Program-made: the position numbers and the translations under genes
Shown here: in pieces, positions 50,577 through 59,011 of the stretch
Layout: each line of letters opens with the position of its first letter
How positions within the stretch are numbered: position 1 is the first letter of the stretch
Assembly: GCF_001270745.1 (NCBI RefSeq)
Contig: NZ_LFXL01000035.1
Span: 1 to 64,000 of the forward strand
DNA: 64,000 nucleotides
Direction of reading: 5' to 3'
Origin: Jiangella muralis
Lineage (GTDB): Bacteria; Actinomycetota; Actinomycetes; Jiangellales; Jiangellaceae
Notes under the pieces: model-generated
The model's database searches: none
Told to the model about the DNA's origin: nothing
Seen by the model: only the letters and a program-made list of their open reading frames with translations

Positions 50577-51896
50577 TCAGTCTCGCACGCCCCCGAAGGC
50601 GTGGTCGGTCCACTCCAGCGACGCGCCGGTGTGCGCCGCCGCGCGGATGTCGCCGGAGCGGGCGTGCCCCTCGAACAGCTCGACCCGCGACGCGCGGCCG
50701 CAGACCTCGCCGAGCAGCGCGCTGGACGCCGGATCGGTGATCTCCTGGTACGTGACGGTCTTGAGGTACTTCCCGACCCACAGCCCGCCGGTGTAGCGGG
50801 CCGCGCCGCGCGTCGGCAGCACGTGGTTGGTGCCGATCACCTTGTCGCCGTACGACACCGTCGTCAGCGACCCGAGGAACAGGCTGCCGTAGTTGCGCAG
50901 CCGGCCCAGCGCCGCCCGCGGGTCCGCCGTCAGCACCTCCACGTGCTCGAACGCCCGCTCGTCGACGAGCGCGTACGCCTCGTCCAGCGAGGAGGCGACG
51001 TGCACCTCGCCGTGGTCGCGCCAGGCCGGCTCGGCCATGTCCTTCGTCGGCATGCCGGGCAGGATCTCCTCCACGTGCGCCATCGCCGCGCGGGCCAGCG
51101 CCTCGCTCGTCGTGATGAGGACGGCGGGCGAGTCGGGCCCGTGCTCGGCCTGCGACAGCAGGTCGACGGCGACGGCGAACGGGTCGGCGGTCTCGTCGGC
51201 CAGCACCAGGATCTCCGTCGGCCCGGCGAACAGGTCCAGCCCGACCCGGCCGTAGAGCTGCTTCTTCGCCTCGGCGACGTAGGCGTTGCCCGGCCCGGCG
51301 ATGAGGTCGACGCGCGGAACGGTCTCGGTGCCCAGCGCCAGCGTGCCGACGGCCTGGACGCCGCCGAGCAGGTAGATCTCGTCGGCGCCGGCCAGCGACA
51401 TCGCCGCGATCGTCGCGGCCGGGATCTCGCCGCGGATCGGCGGCGTGCAGGCCGCCACCCGCGGCACGCCGGCCACCTTCGCCGTCACGATCGTCATGTG
51501 CGCCGACGCGGTCAGCGGGTAGCGCCCGCCCGGGATGTAGGCGCCGACGGACGCGATCGGCAGGTGCTTCTGCCCGAGGCGCACCCCCGGCAGCGTCTCG
51601 ACCTCGAACTCGTGCAGCGACGCCAGCTGGCGTTCGGCGAACCCGCGCACCTGCGCCTGCGCGAACCGGATGTCCTCGAGCGCCTGCTCGGGCACCGTCG
51701 CGACGATCCGCTCGATCTCGTCCTCGGTCAGCCGGAACGACGGCGGCGACCAGGAGTCCAGCTGCTCGGAGTACGTGCGGACGGCGGCGTCGCCACCGGC
51801 CTCGATCTCGGCCAGCATGCTAGCGACGGTCGCCGTGACGGCGGCGGCTTCGGCCCTGCGATCCACGGCGGCGGAGCGGTCCTTGAGCGTCTTCAT
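50577..51896 (-). CDS. Histidinol dehydrogenase-family enzyme, probably HpsN-like
   Basis: The 439-aa NAD-dependent dehydrogenase has the HisD fold: PGGRYPLTASAHMTIVTAKVAGV, AGPGNAYVAEAKKQL, LDLFAGPTEILVLAD and VIGTNHVLPTRGAARYTGGLWVGKYLKTVTYQ (in parts). The GTNHVLPT..TGGLWVGKYLKTVTYQ ending resembles sulfopropanediol dehydrogenase HpsN, as I remember it, more than true HisD (which has SSGLSV), and no his genes are near. The LacI gene follows in the operon. ATG 51896 lies 2 bases after the palindrome. Confidence 0.8.
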   Translation of the reverse strand: MKTLKDRSAAVDRRAEAAAVTATVASMLAEIEAGGDAAVRTYSEQLDSWSPPSFRLTEDEIERIVATVPEQALEDIRFAQAQVRGFAERQLASLHEFEVETLPGVRLGQKHLPIASVGAYIPGGRYPLTASAHMTIVTAKVAGVPRVAACTPPIRGEIPAATIAAMSLAGADEIYLLGGVQAVGTLALGTETVPRVDLIAGPGNAYVAEAKKQLYGRVGLDLFAGPTEILVLADETADPFAVAVDLLSQAEHGPDSPAVLITTSEALARAAMAHVEEILPGMPTKDMAEPAWRDHGEVHVASSLDEAYALVDERAFEHVEVLTADPRAALGRLRNYGSLFLGSLTTVSYGDKVIGTNHVLPTRGAARYTGGLWVGKYLKTVTYQEITDPASSALLGEVCGRASRVELFEGHARSGDIRAAAHTGASLEWTDHAFGGVRD

Positions 51897-51898
51897 GA

Positions 51899-51912
51899 TG
51901 TATACGTATACA
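51899..51912. promoter_or_regulatory. Perfect palindromic operator of the HisD-like/LacI operon
   Basis: TGTATACGTATACA is a perfect 14-bp palindrome with a central CG, as LacI-family operators usually have. It ends 2 bases before the ATG; a TATACG -10 lies inside it, 8 bases before the start, so binding would block a leaderless promoter. Confidence 0.72.
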
Positions 51913-51944
51913 CCCGCCCGCCGCACGGAGTCGATCCGAGCGCC

Positions 51945-51950
51945 TAGACT
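51945..51950 (+). promoter_or_regulatory. -10 element of a probable leaderless deoC mRNA
   Basis: TAGACT ends 7 bases before GTG 51958 and there is no SD. The palindrome of the divergent operon lies about 33 bases upstream. Confidence 0.55.
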
Positions 51951-51957
51951 CCGAGGT

Positions 51958-52908
51958 GTGACCATGCTCGACGACGCGCGGCTGTCCGACATCGCCTCCT
52001 CCGAGGCGTCGTTGCGCCGCTTCCTGCACGGCCTGCCGGGGGTCGACCAAACCGGCGCCGAGGCCCGGGCGGCCACGCTGGCCACGCGGTCCATCAAGAC
52101 CACGGCCAAGCAGTACGCCATCGACCTCGCCATCTCGATGATCGACCTCACCACGCTGGAGGGCCAGGACACTCCGGGCAAGGTGCGGGCGCTGTGCGCC
52201 AAGGCGCTGCGCCCCGACCCGTCCGACCGCACGGTCCCGCAGGTCGCGGCCATCTGCGTCTACCCCGACCTCGTCGCCACGGCGAAAGAGGCCCTGGCCG
52301 GCTCGGACGTGAAGGTGGCCAGCGTCGCCACCGGGTTCCCGTCCGGACGCACCAGCCTGGCGGTCAAAGAGGCCGACACCCGCGACGCGGTCGCGGCCGG
52401 CGCCGACGAGGTCGACATGGTCATCGACCGCGGCGCGTTCCTGGCCGGCCACTACGGCGCGGTGTTCGACGAGATCGTCGCGGTCAAGCAGGCCGCCGGC
52501 GACGCCCACCTCAAGGTCATCCTCGAGACCGGCGAGCTGGCCACCTACGACAACGTTCGCCGCGCGTCCTGGCTGGCCATGCTGGCCGGCGGCGACTTCA
52601 TCAAGACCAGCACCGGCAAGGTCGCGCCGGCCGCCACGCTGCCCGTCACGCTGGTCATGCTCGAGGCGGTCCGCGACTTCCGCGAGGCCACCGGCCGCCA
52701 GGTCGGCGTCAAGCCGGCCGGCGGCATCCGCACCAGCAAGGACGCCATCAAGTACCTGGTGCTGGTCAACGAGACCGCGGGCGACGACTGGCTCGACCCC
52801 GACTGGTTCCGGCTGGGCGCGTCGAGCCTGCTCAACGACCTGCTCATGCAACGGCAGAAGCTCACCACCGGCCGCTACGCGGGCCCCGACTACTTCACCC
52901 TCGACTGA
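51958..52908 (+). CDS. deoC: Deoxyribose-phosphate aldolase
   Basis: The 316-aa class I aldolase splits 2-deoxyribose-5-phosphate into glyceraldehyde-3-phosphate and acetaldehyde. It has DEVDMVID (catalytic Asp), FIKTSTGK (Schiff-base Lys) and VGVKPAGGIRT (second Lys). GTG 51958 is used; ATG 51964 two codons on is possible. Acetaldehyde made here could be oxidised by the aldehyde dehydrogenases at 55-57 kb, which adjoin deoC in related genomes but are separated here by a 2.2-kb inverted insert. Confidence 0.95.
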   Translation: MTMLDDARLSDIASSEASLRRFLHGLPGVDQTGAEARAATLATRSIKTTAKQYAIDLAISMIDLTTLEGQDTPGKVRALCAKALRPDPSDRTVPQVAAICVYPDLVATAKEALAGSDVKVASVATGFPSGRTSLAVKEADTRDAVAAGADEVDMVIDRGAFLAGHYGAVFDEIVAVKQAAGDAHLKVILETGELATYDNVRRASWLAMLAGGDFIKTSTGKVAPAATLPVTLVMLEAVRDFREATGRQVGVKPAGGIRTSKDAIKYLVLVNETAGDDWLDPDWFRLGASSLLNDLLMQRQKLTTGRYAGPDYFTLD

Positions 52909-52915
52909 CCTCCAC

Positions 52916-54439
52916 TCACCCGGCCGTCCGGAAGAACGTACTGGCCGGGTCGGTGCCGTGCGACTGGGAGAAGAACGCCGCGAAGTCCGTCCCGATGTTC
53001 GACAGGCCCTCGTAATCGCCGGTGAAGAACCCGAGCGCGAACGGCGCCAGCCGCATGTCGAACGGCGTGTTCGTGAGGCGCACCTCGTCGGCCCAGTTCG
53101 CCGCGTCGGCGCAGCTCGTCGGCGTCATCGGGTGGCAGTGCGCCAGCCAGTAGTCGGTGGGCAGCGTTGTGGTCGACGGCGTGTTGTTGCGGAAGTCGTA
53201 GTACGTCACGCCGATCGTCCCGTCGTCCGCCACGTGCACCGACGCCGTGAACGCCTGCTGGTTGCCGGGCGGAACGGTGCCAGGCGTCAGGTTCACCTTG
53301 ATCGGCTCGGACCAGGTGAGCCCGCCGTCGAGCGACTGTGAGAAGGCGACGCTGTCGAACTGACCGCCGCTGAAGCGCGCGTCCTGCCAGACGGCGTACA
53401 GCGCACCGCTGTCACGGTCGACCGCGACCTCGGGGATGATATCGCCGGTCCGGATGGGGTCGCCGGTGTCCGGGTCGGTGACCTCGATGGTGCCCAGCCG
53501 GCTCACGAAGATCCGCTCGGACCAGGTGACGCCTTGGTCGTCGGAGATCATGACGGCCACGTTGCTGCCGCGGTGGCCGCCGCTGTTGTCGTTGCGGATC
53601 TCGTTGAAGATGTCCACCAACGTGCCGTCGGGCAGGACCACGATCTGGTTGCCGATGGTCTGGTCGCGCATGCCCGGGTCGTAGATCTCCTTCGGCGCCT
53701 CCCACGTCACTCCGCCGTCGGTGCTGCGGGCGAACCATGCCGGTCCGGTGAACGCCTGGGTGACGAAGCCGGCGATCACGTTGGCGCGCTCGCTGCCCGG
53801 GAAGACCAGCCGGTCCCAGACGGCGTACACGAGATCCGGGTCGGTGGGATCGGCAGTGATCGTCTGCTTGTCGTTGAAGACGTTGGCGTCCAGGTCGCGG
53901 ATCACCTCGACCGGGTCGCTCCAGGTCAGGCCTCCGTCGTCGGACCAGCTGGCCAGCAGCGCGTGGTCGAAGTCACGCGGCTCGAACGGAGGCGCGACGT
54001 CGTTGAAGGACAGCGCCAGCTGGTGCAGCCGTCCGTCGGGGCCGAACGACACCCACGGGTCGGTCGCGCGGTCGTACGTCCCGCCGGAGCACAGCGTGAT
54101 GCCTGGGATCGTCACCTCCGCCCAGGTGCTGCCGCCGTCCTGACTGACCCCGGCCACCAGGCCGCGGGCACCGCCGTTGGACCAGCGGTCGGCCTGCCAG
54201 ATCCCGGCTACGTTGGCCGGGTCGGCCGGATTCACGTCGATCCAGGGCTCCACCTCGCTGTTGAGGTACACCGTCCCCGACTGGCCGCCGACGGCGTCGG
54301 CGGTGCAGTCCAGGAACGGACTCGTCCCCGACACCTGGACCAGCGGCCCGGTGACCAGCGGCCCGGCGATCGCCGGGATCGCGCCGGCCACGATGAGTCC
54401 GGCACCCGCGATGAACGTGACAGCTCGCCGACTGGGCAT
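52916..54439 (-). CDS. Secreted BNR/Asp-box (sialidase-like beta-propeller) protein
   Basis: The 507-aa protein has a Sec signal peptide (PSRRAVTFIAGAGLIVAGAIPAIAG) and five Asp boxes of the SxDxGxTW type: SQDGGSTW, SDDGGLTW, STDGGVTW, SDDQGVTW and SLDGGLTW, spaced through the chain as in six-bladed sialidase propellers. Sialidase catalytic arginines cannot be assigned by eye, so sugar hydrolysis is not claimed. ATG 54439 starts the signal peptide. It is convergent with deoC and lies within an insert with a decayed cyclase. Confidence 0.85.
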   Translation of the reverse strand: MPSRRAVTFIAGAGLIVAGAIPAIAGPLVTGPLVQVSGTSPFLDCTADAVGGQSGTVYLNSEVEPWIDVNPADPANVAGIWQADRWSNGGARGLVAGVSQDGGSTWAEVTIPGITLCSGGTYDRATDPWVSFGPDGRLHQLALSFNDVAPPFEPRDFDHALLASWSDDGGLTWSDPVEVIRDLDANVFNDKQTITADPTDPDLVYAVWDRLVFPGSERANVIAGFVTQAFTGPAWFARSTDGGVTWEAPKEIYDPGMRDQTIGNQIVVLPDGTLVDIFNEIRNDNSGGHRGSNVAVMISDDQGVTWSERIFVSRLGTIEVTDPDTGDPIRTGDIIPEVAVDRDSGALYAVWQDARFSGGQFDSVAFSQSLDGGLTWSEPIKVNLTPGTVPPGNQQAFTASVHVADDGTIGVTYYDFRNNTPSTTTLPTDYWLAHCHPMTPTSCADAANWADEVRLTNTPFDMRLAPFALGFFTGDYEGLSNIGTDFAAFFSQSHGTDPASTFFRTAG

Positions 54440-54499
54440 GGAACTCGCCCCCCGAGGTCGATTCACACGGCTCTCGACGCTGGCACCGCGGCCGGGCCC

Positions 54500-55060
54500 G
54501 CGCAAGCACCGGTACGGACATCACGATCGCGCCCGGCAGGCCATGGCTCTCCATCCGGCTCGCGGTGTTGACGGTGTCGCCCCACAGGTCGTAGATGAAC
54601 TTGCGCCGGCCGATGACGCCGGCCACCACGGGTCCGGTGTCCATGCCGATCCGGAACCGCAGGCCGTCCGGGCCGGGCCCACGACGCTCGCACTCGCGCA
54701 GCATCGCCAGCGCCATCTCCGCGACGGCCTCGCAATCGTCACGCGGAACCGGTACGCCGCAGGCCACCATGTCAGCGTCGCCGATCGTCTTGATCTTCTC
54801 CAGTCCGTGCTCGTCGGCCAGCCGGTCGAAGGCGGTGAAGACGCCGTCGAGGAGTCGCACCACCTCTTCCGGCGGCAGTGCCGCCGACAGCGGCGTGAAG
54901 CAGACGGCGCCCGACGCGGCGAACCGCCGAGCGACCACTGCAGGGCGAACGGCAGCCAGCTGGACGGTACGGAACGGGACGAAGCGCCGGGTTCCGCGAA
55001 CCACGCCAGCGAACCGGCCGACACCACGAGGTACACCAGCGGGATCAGCGCCGCCACCGG
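54500..55060 (-). pseudogene. Decayed class III adenylate cyclase fragment
   Basis: One frame encodes LSAALPPEEVVRLLDGVFTAFD, EKIKTIGDADMVACG, RFRIGMDTGPVVAGVIG and DLWGDTVNTASRMES, a cyclase core. The first metal motif is destroyed (CFTPLSA remains of a DIVGFTPLSA-like sequence), a membrane segment (ALIPLVYLVVSAGSLAWF) continues only in another frame, and the C-terminal strand after GLPGAI is missing. It is frameshifted and cut at both ends. Confidence 0.75.
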
Positions 55061-55086
55061 CAGCCCTGGCAGGCGTCCCGAGCGTC

Positions 55087-55092
55087 TACGCT
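55087..55092 (+). promoter_or_regulatory. -10 element upstream of the aldehyde dehydrogenase operon
   Basis: TACGCT ends 7 bases before GTG 55100, which opens a 9-codon ORF instead of the dehydrogenase itself. Confidence 0.5.
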
Positions 55093-55099
55093 GGGAAAC

Positions 55100-55129
55100 G
55101 TGACGGACATCTACGTGACGCTGGACTGA
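55100..55129 (+). CDS. Probable leaderless micro-ORF before the aldehyde dehydrogenase
   Basis: GTG 55100 to TGA 55129 encodes VTDIYVTLD. It starts at the predicted transcription start and stops 5 bases before ATG 55135. The dehydrogenase has no clear SD, so ribosomes ending here may restart on it. No sequence family is recognised. Confidence 0.4.
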   Translation: MTDIYVTLD

Positions 55130-55134
55130 TCGCC

Positions 55135-56577
55135 ATGACGAAGTTCGAGTACGCGCCCGCGCCGGAGTCGCGGGCCATCGTCGACATCAAGAGCTCGTAC
55201 GGGCTGTTCGTCAACGGCGAGTTCGCCGAGCCCGTCGACGGCTCGACGTTCAAGTCGGTCAACCCGGCCACCGAGGAGGTGCTGGCCGAGATCGCGTCGG
55301 CCGGCGCCGAAGACGTCGACCGCGCCGTCCAGGCGGCCCGCCGCGCCTACGAGCGCACCTGGTCGAAGCTCTCCGGGCGCGACCGCGGCAAGTACCTGTT
55401 CCGCATCGCCCGCATCATCCAGGAACGCGCCCGCGAGCTCGCCGTCCTCGAGTCCATCGACAACGGCAAGCCCATCCGCGAGTCGCGCGACGTCGACATC
55501 CCGCTGGTCGCGGCGCACTTCTTCTACTACGCCGGTTGGGCCGACAAGCTGGCGTGGGCCGGCGCCGGGCCCGGCCCGAAGCCGTACGGCGTCGCCGCCC
55601 AGGTCATCCCGTGGAACTTCCCGCTGCTCATGCTGTCGTGGAAGATCGCGCCCGCGCTGGCCGCCGGCAACACCGTCGTGCTCAAGCCGGCCGAGACCAC
55701 GCCGCTGACGGCGCTGCTGTTCGCCGAGATCTGCCAGCAGGCCGACCTCCCGCCGGGTGTCGTCAACATCCTCACCGGCGCCGGCGACACCGGCCGCGCG
55801 CTGGTCGAGCACCCGGGCGTCGACAAGGTCGCGTTCACCGGGTCCACCGAGGTCGGCAAGCAGATCGCCCGCAGCGTCGCCGGCACCGCCAAGAAGGCGA
55901 CGCTCGAGCTGGGCGGCAAGGCCGCGAACATCGTGTTCGACGACGCGCCCGTCGACCAGGCCGTCGAAGGGATCGTCAACGGCATCTTCTTCAACCAGGG
56001 GCACGTGTGCTGCGCGGGCTCGCGGCTGCTGGTGCAGGAGTCGGTGTACGACGACGTCCTGGGCCGGCTGAAGCGGCGGCTCGGCACGCTGCGCGTCGGC
56101 GACCCGCTCGACAAGAACACCGACATCGGCGCCATCAACTCCGCCGAGCAACTGGCCCGCATCCGCGAGCTGTCCGAGGTCGGCGAGGCCGAAGGGGCCG
56201 AGCGCTGGTCGCCTGAGTGCGAGCTGCCCGAGCGCGGCTTCTGGTTCCCGCCGACGCTGTTCACCGGCGTCACCCAGGCGCACCGCATCGCCCGCGAGGA
56301 GATCTTCGGCCCGGTCCTGTCGGTGCTGACGTTCCGCACCCCGGCCGAGGCGGTCGAGAAGGCCAACAACACGCCGTTCGGCCTGTCCGCTGGCGTGTGG
56401 ACGGACAAGGGCTCGCGCATCCTGTGGATGGCGCAGCAGCTGCGGGCCGGCGTCGTCTGGGCCAACACGTTCAACCGGTTCGACCCGACGTCGCCGTTCG
56501 GCGGCTACAAGGAGTCGGGCTACGGCCGCGAGGGCGGCCGGCACGGCCTGCTGGCCTACCTGAAGACGGAGGGATGA
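55135..56577 (+). CDS. NAD(P)-dependent aldehyde dehydrogenase
   Basis: The 480-aa protein is a complete aldehyde dehydrogenase: VIPWNFPLLMLSWKIAPALA and KPAETTPL (cofactor), FTGSTEVGKQI, ELGGKAANIVFDDA (general base Glu) and NQGHVCCAGSRL (catalytic Cys), then EEIFGPVLSVLTF. ATG 55135 follows the micro-ORF. It is paired with a short dehydrogenase-like gene one base downstream. In the deoC neighbourhood acetaldehyde is a reasonable substrate, by inference. Confidence 0.94.
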   Translation: MTKFEYAPAPESRAIVDIKSSYGLFVNGEFAEPVDGSTFKSVNPATEEVLAEIASAGAEDVDRAVQAARRAYERTWSKLSGRDRGKYLFRIARIIQERARELAVLESIDNGKPIRESRDVDIPLVAAHFFYYAGWADKLAWAGAGPGPKPYGVAAQVIPWNFPLLMLSWKIAPALAAGNTVVLKPAETTPLTALLFAEICQQADLPPGVVNILTGAGDTGRALVEHPGVDKVAFTGSTEVGKQIARSVAGTAKKATLELGGKAANIVFDDAPVDQAVEGIVNGIFFNQGHVCCAGSRLLVQESVYDDVLGRLKRRLGTLRVGDPLDKNTDIGAINSAEQLARIRELSEVGEAEGAERWSPECELPERGFWFPPTLFTGVTQAHRIAREEIFGPVLSVLTFRTPAEAVEKANNTPFGLSAGVWTDKGSRILWMAQQLRAGVVWANTFNRFDPTSPFGGYKESGYGREGGRHGLLAYLKTEG

Positions 56578-56578
56578 C

Positions 56579-57451
56579 GTGGCCGAGCGCCTCGCGGTGA
56601 AGAAGACCTACAAGCTGTACGTCGGCGGCAAGTTCCCGCGCTCGGAGTCCGGCCGGTCCTACGAGGTCACCGACGCCAAGGGCCGGTTCCTCGCCAACGC
56701 GGCCTGGGCCTCGCGCAAGGACGCCCGCGACGCCGTCGTCGCCGCCCGCAAGGCGGTCGGCGGGTGGTCCGGGGCGACGGCGTACAACCGCGGCCAGGTG
56801 CTGTACCGCGTCGCCGAGGTCATGGAGGGCCGGCACGCCCAGTTCGTCGACGAGGTGGCGGCCGGCGAGGGCGTGGCCCGCGCGAAGGCCGTGTCGCTCG
56901 TCGACGAGGCCATCGACCGCTGGGTCTGGTACGCCGGGTGGGCCGACAAGATCGCCCAGGTGGTCGGGTCGAGCAACCCGGTCGCCGGGCCGTACTTCGA
57001 CTTCTCCGTGCCCGAGCCGACCGGCGTGGTCGCCGTGCTGGCGCCGCAGCGCTCGTCGCTGCTGGGGCTGGTCTCGGTGCTGGCGCCGGTCATCGTCGGC
57101 GGCAACACGGCGGTGCTGACGGCGTCGGCGGAGCGGCCGCTGCCCGCCATCACGCTGTCCGAGGTGCTGGCGACGTCCGACGTGCCCGGCGGTGTGGTCA
57201 ACATCCTGACGGGGACGCTCGCCGACACCGCGCCGATCCTGGCCGCGCACATGGACGTCAACGCCGTCGACCTCGCCGGCGCCGCGGGCGATGCCGAGCG
57301 GGCGAGCGCCCTGGAGCTGGCCGCGGCCGACAACCTCAAGCGGGTGGTGCGCGCGCCGGAGGCCGAGCCCGACTGGATCGCCGAGCCCGGCCTCGAGCGC
57401 ATCACCGCCTACCTGGAGACGAAGACCGTCTGGCACCCGGTCGGCGTCTGA
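56579..57451 (+). CDS. Short aldehyde dehydrogenase homologue lacking the catalytic cysteine domain
   Basis: The 290-aa protein matches the N-terminal cofactor half of aldehyde dehydrogenases (LYVGGKFPRSESGRSYEV, AVLAPQRSSLLGLVSVLAPVIVGGNTAVL, VPGGVVNILTG) and then ends without the GHVCC-type cysteine or the oligomer strand. The NPW-type proton-relay motif is replaced by APQRSS. It cannot be an enzyme of this class alone; it probably partners the full-length enzyme. GTG 56579 has GGAGGG and lies 1 base after the upstream stop. Confidence 0.85.
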   Translation: MAERLAVKKTYKLYVGGKFPRSESGRSYEVTDAKGRFLANAAWASRKDARDAVVAARKAVGGWSGATAYNRGQVLYRVAEVMEGRHAQFVDEVAAGEGVARAKAVSLVDEAIDRWVWYAGWADKIAQVVGSSNPVAGPYFDFSVPEPTGVVAVLAPQRSSLLGLVSVLAPVIVGGNTAVLTASAERPLPAITLSEVLATSDVPGGVVNILTGTLADTAPILAAHMDVNAVDLAGAAGDAERASALELAAADNLKRVVRAPEAEPDWIAEPGLERITAYLETKTVWHPVGV

Positions 57452-57455
57452 CCCG

Positions 57456-58631
57456 TCACTTCAGCGCGTCGGGGTCGCCCGGCGGCACCGTCACCGGGCC
57501 CGGCAACTGCGGGCCGAACGGCGCATCCAGCATCGCCTGCTCGCACCGGCCGTCCGGCGACACCCCCACCGTCAGCCGCGGGAAGACGTGGTCGCCCCAG
57601 GCGTTGGCGGCGGTGAACGACTGCTCGTCGTAGGCGCCGTCGTAGCAGTCCTCCTGCCAGCCGAGGTCGATCGGGTTGCCGTCCTGGTCATAGAGCCGGA
57701 CGTTCTCCAGCAGCGCGCCGTCGGCGCCGTACGGGAAGATGTTGGTGACCTGGGCGCCCTCCTGGTCGTAGAAGCCCGGATCGTCGTAGCCACCGTCGAC
57801 GTACTGCACGTGGGAGCCGGTGGCGGCCTCGAACGCCACGCCGGCCACCACCAGGCCGCCGATCGCCAGCGCGGCGTTGACCGCCTGCACCGCGACCAGC
57901 CGCGGCCCGCGGATCTGCCGGGCCGCGGCCCGCCGGCCCAGCCACACCGAGGCGACCGTCGCCACCAGGAACACCGCCATGCCGAACGCCACGCTGCCCG
58001 CCACGAGGGCGGTGATCATCCCCAGCGCGACGGCCCGCGCGACCCACCAGGCCGGGCGCAGCGACGTGACCAGCTCGATCGCCGGCCGTCCCCACGGCAT
58101 GCTGCGCACCCACTCCTCGACCTGCGCCAGCAGCGGCGCCGTCGGCAGTCTCCGCAGCTCGGCCACGGCGTCCTGACGGCCGATGACCAGCAGCAACGCC
58201 CCCGCGACGGCGAGCACGGCCGAGATCAGCGCCGGGACCGCGAAGGTCCCGGGCGAGCCGCTCAGCTCGAACACGGTGTCGACGAACGCGAGCGCGGCCA
58301 GCCCGACGGCGCTCCAGCCGAAGAAGGCGACCACGAACCGGACCAGCCGCCGGATGAAGCCGGTCCGCTCGCCGCTCGGCTCCGGCTCGGGTTGCGGCAA
58401 TCCGGCCGCGGCGCGCAACTCGGCCGCGTACGCCGCCGGCGCGCCCAGCCGGTCGATCAGCACGCCGATCGTGACGTCGTCGCCGTACTCGGCCGCGACG
58501 TCGTCGAGGTGGTCGCGGACGTCCTCGGCGATCTCCGCGAGCTCGTCCGCCGGCAGGTCGCCGAGCTCGTCGCGGACCGCGGCGACGTACGTCGCGACGG
58601 CCGGGTGGGCGGTGGCCCGGGTGGTGCTCAC
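57456..58631 (-). CDS. HAAS/DUF1700-type membrane protein paired with PadR
   Basis: The 391-aa protein has an N-terminal HAAS-like signalling domain (about 10-80: YVAAVRDELGDLPADELAEIAEDVRDHL), then about six hydrophobic segments and an extracytoplasmic C-terminal domain with two cysteines. HAAS domain proteins usually travel with PadR regulators and handle membrane stress signals. GTG 58631 overlaps the PadR stop (GTGA) and is preceded by AAGGAGG. Confidence 0.8.
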   Translation of the reverse strand: MSTTRATAHPAVATYVAAVRDELGDLPADELAEIAEDVRDHLDDVAAEYGDDVTIGVLIDRLGAPAAYAAELRAAAGLPQPEPEPSGERTGFIRRLVRFVVAFFGWSAVGLAALAFVDTVFELSGSPGTFAVPALISAVLAVAGALLLVIGRQDAVAELRRLPTAPLLAQVEEWVRSMPWGRPAIELVTSLRPAWWVARAVALGMITALVAGSVAFGMAVFLVATVASVWLGRRAAARQIRGPRLVAVQAVNAALAIGGLVVAGVAFEAATGSHVQYVDGGYDDPGFYDQEGAQVTNIFPYGADGALLENVRLYDQDGNPIDLGWQEDCYDGAYDEQSFTAANAWGDHVFPRLTVGVSPDGRCEQAMLDAPFGPQLPGPVTVPPGDPDALK

Positions 58632-58963
58632 GCTGCCTCCTTGGTGGCGTGGTCGACCAGCTCCGTCAGCACCCCGGCGAACTCGCGCCACGTCTTGGCC
58701 GAGCGTCGCAGCAGGTCACGGCCGGTGCCGTTGAGGCTGTAATACTTGCGGTGCGGGCCCTCCTCGGAGGGCACGACGTACGTGGTCAGCGCGCCGGCGT
58801 GGTAGAGCCGCCGGAGCGTCCCGTAGACCGAGGCGTCACCGACCTCGCTCAGTCCGGCCGCGCGCAGCCGCCGCACGACGTCATAGCCGTAACCGTCCTC
58901 CTCGCGCAGGACGGCGAGCACGGCGAGGTCGAGCACACCCTTGAGGAGCTGACTGGTGTCCAT
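58628..58963 (-). CDS. PadR-family transcriptional regulator
   Basis: The 111-aa protein is a minimal PadR: LLKGVLDLAVLAVLREEDGYGYDVVRRL, VYGTLRRLYHAGALTTYVV and RKYYSLNGTGRDLL. ATG 58963 is followed by the conserved start. A palindrome with core AGTACT lies 20 bases upstream, as expected for autoregulation. It is translationally coupled to the membrane protein gene. Confidence 0.92.
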   Translation of the reverse strand: MDTSQLLKGVLDLAVLAVLREEDGYGYDVVRRLRAAGLSEVGDASVYGTLRRLYHAGALTTYVVPSEEGPHRKYYSLNGTGRDLLRRSAKTWREFAGVLTELVDHATKEAA

Positions 58964-58982
58964 GGCGGACTATTCTGCATGA

Positions 58983-58994
58983 CGCAGTACTGCG
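58983..58994. promoter_or_regulatory. Palindromic operator upstream of padR
   Basis: CGCAGTACTGCG is a perfect 12-bp palindrome, flanked by TGA and CGTCA. On the minus strand a CAGAAT hexamer lies 8 bases before the ATG. Confidence 0.55.
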
Positions 58995-59011
58995 CGTCAC
59001 GCGACACGCCG

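Noticed and set aside
50577-51896. True histidinol dehydrogenase of histidine synthesis
   Set aside because: No other his gene is adjacent, the C-terminal motif is not the usual HisD one, and the operon partner is a LacI regulator.
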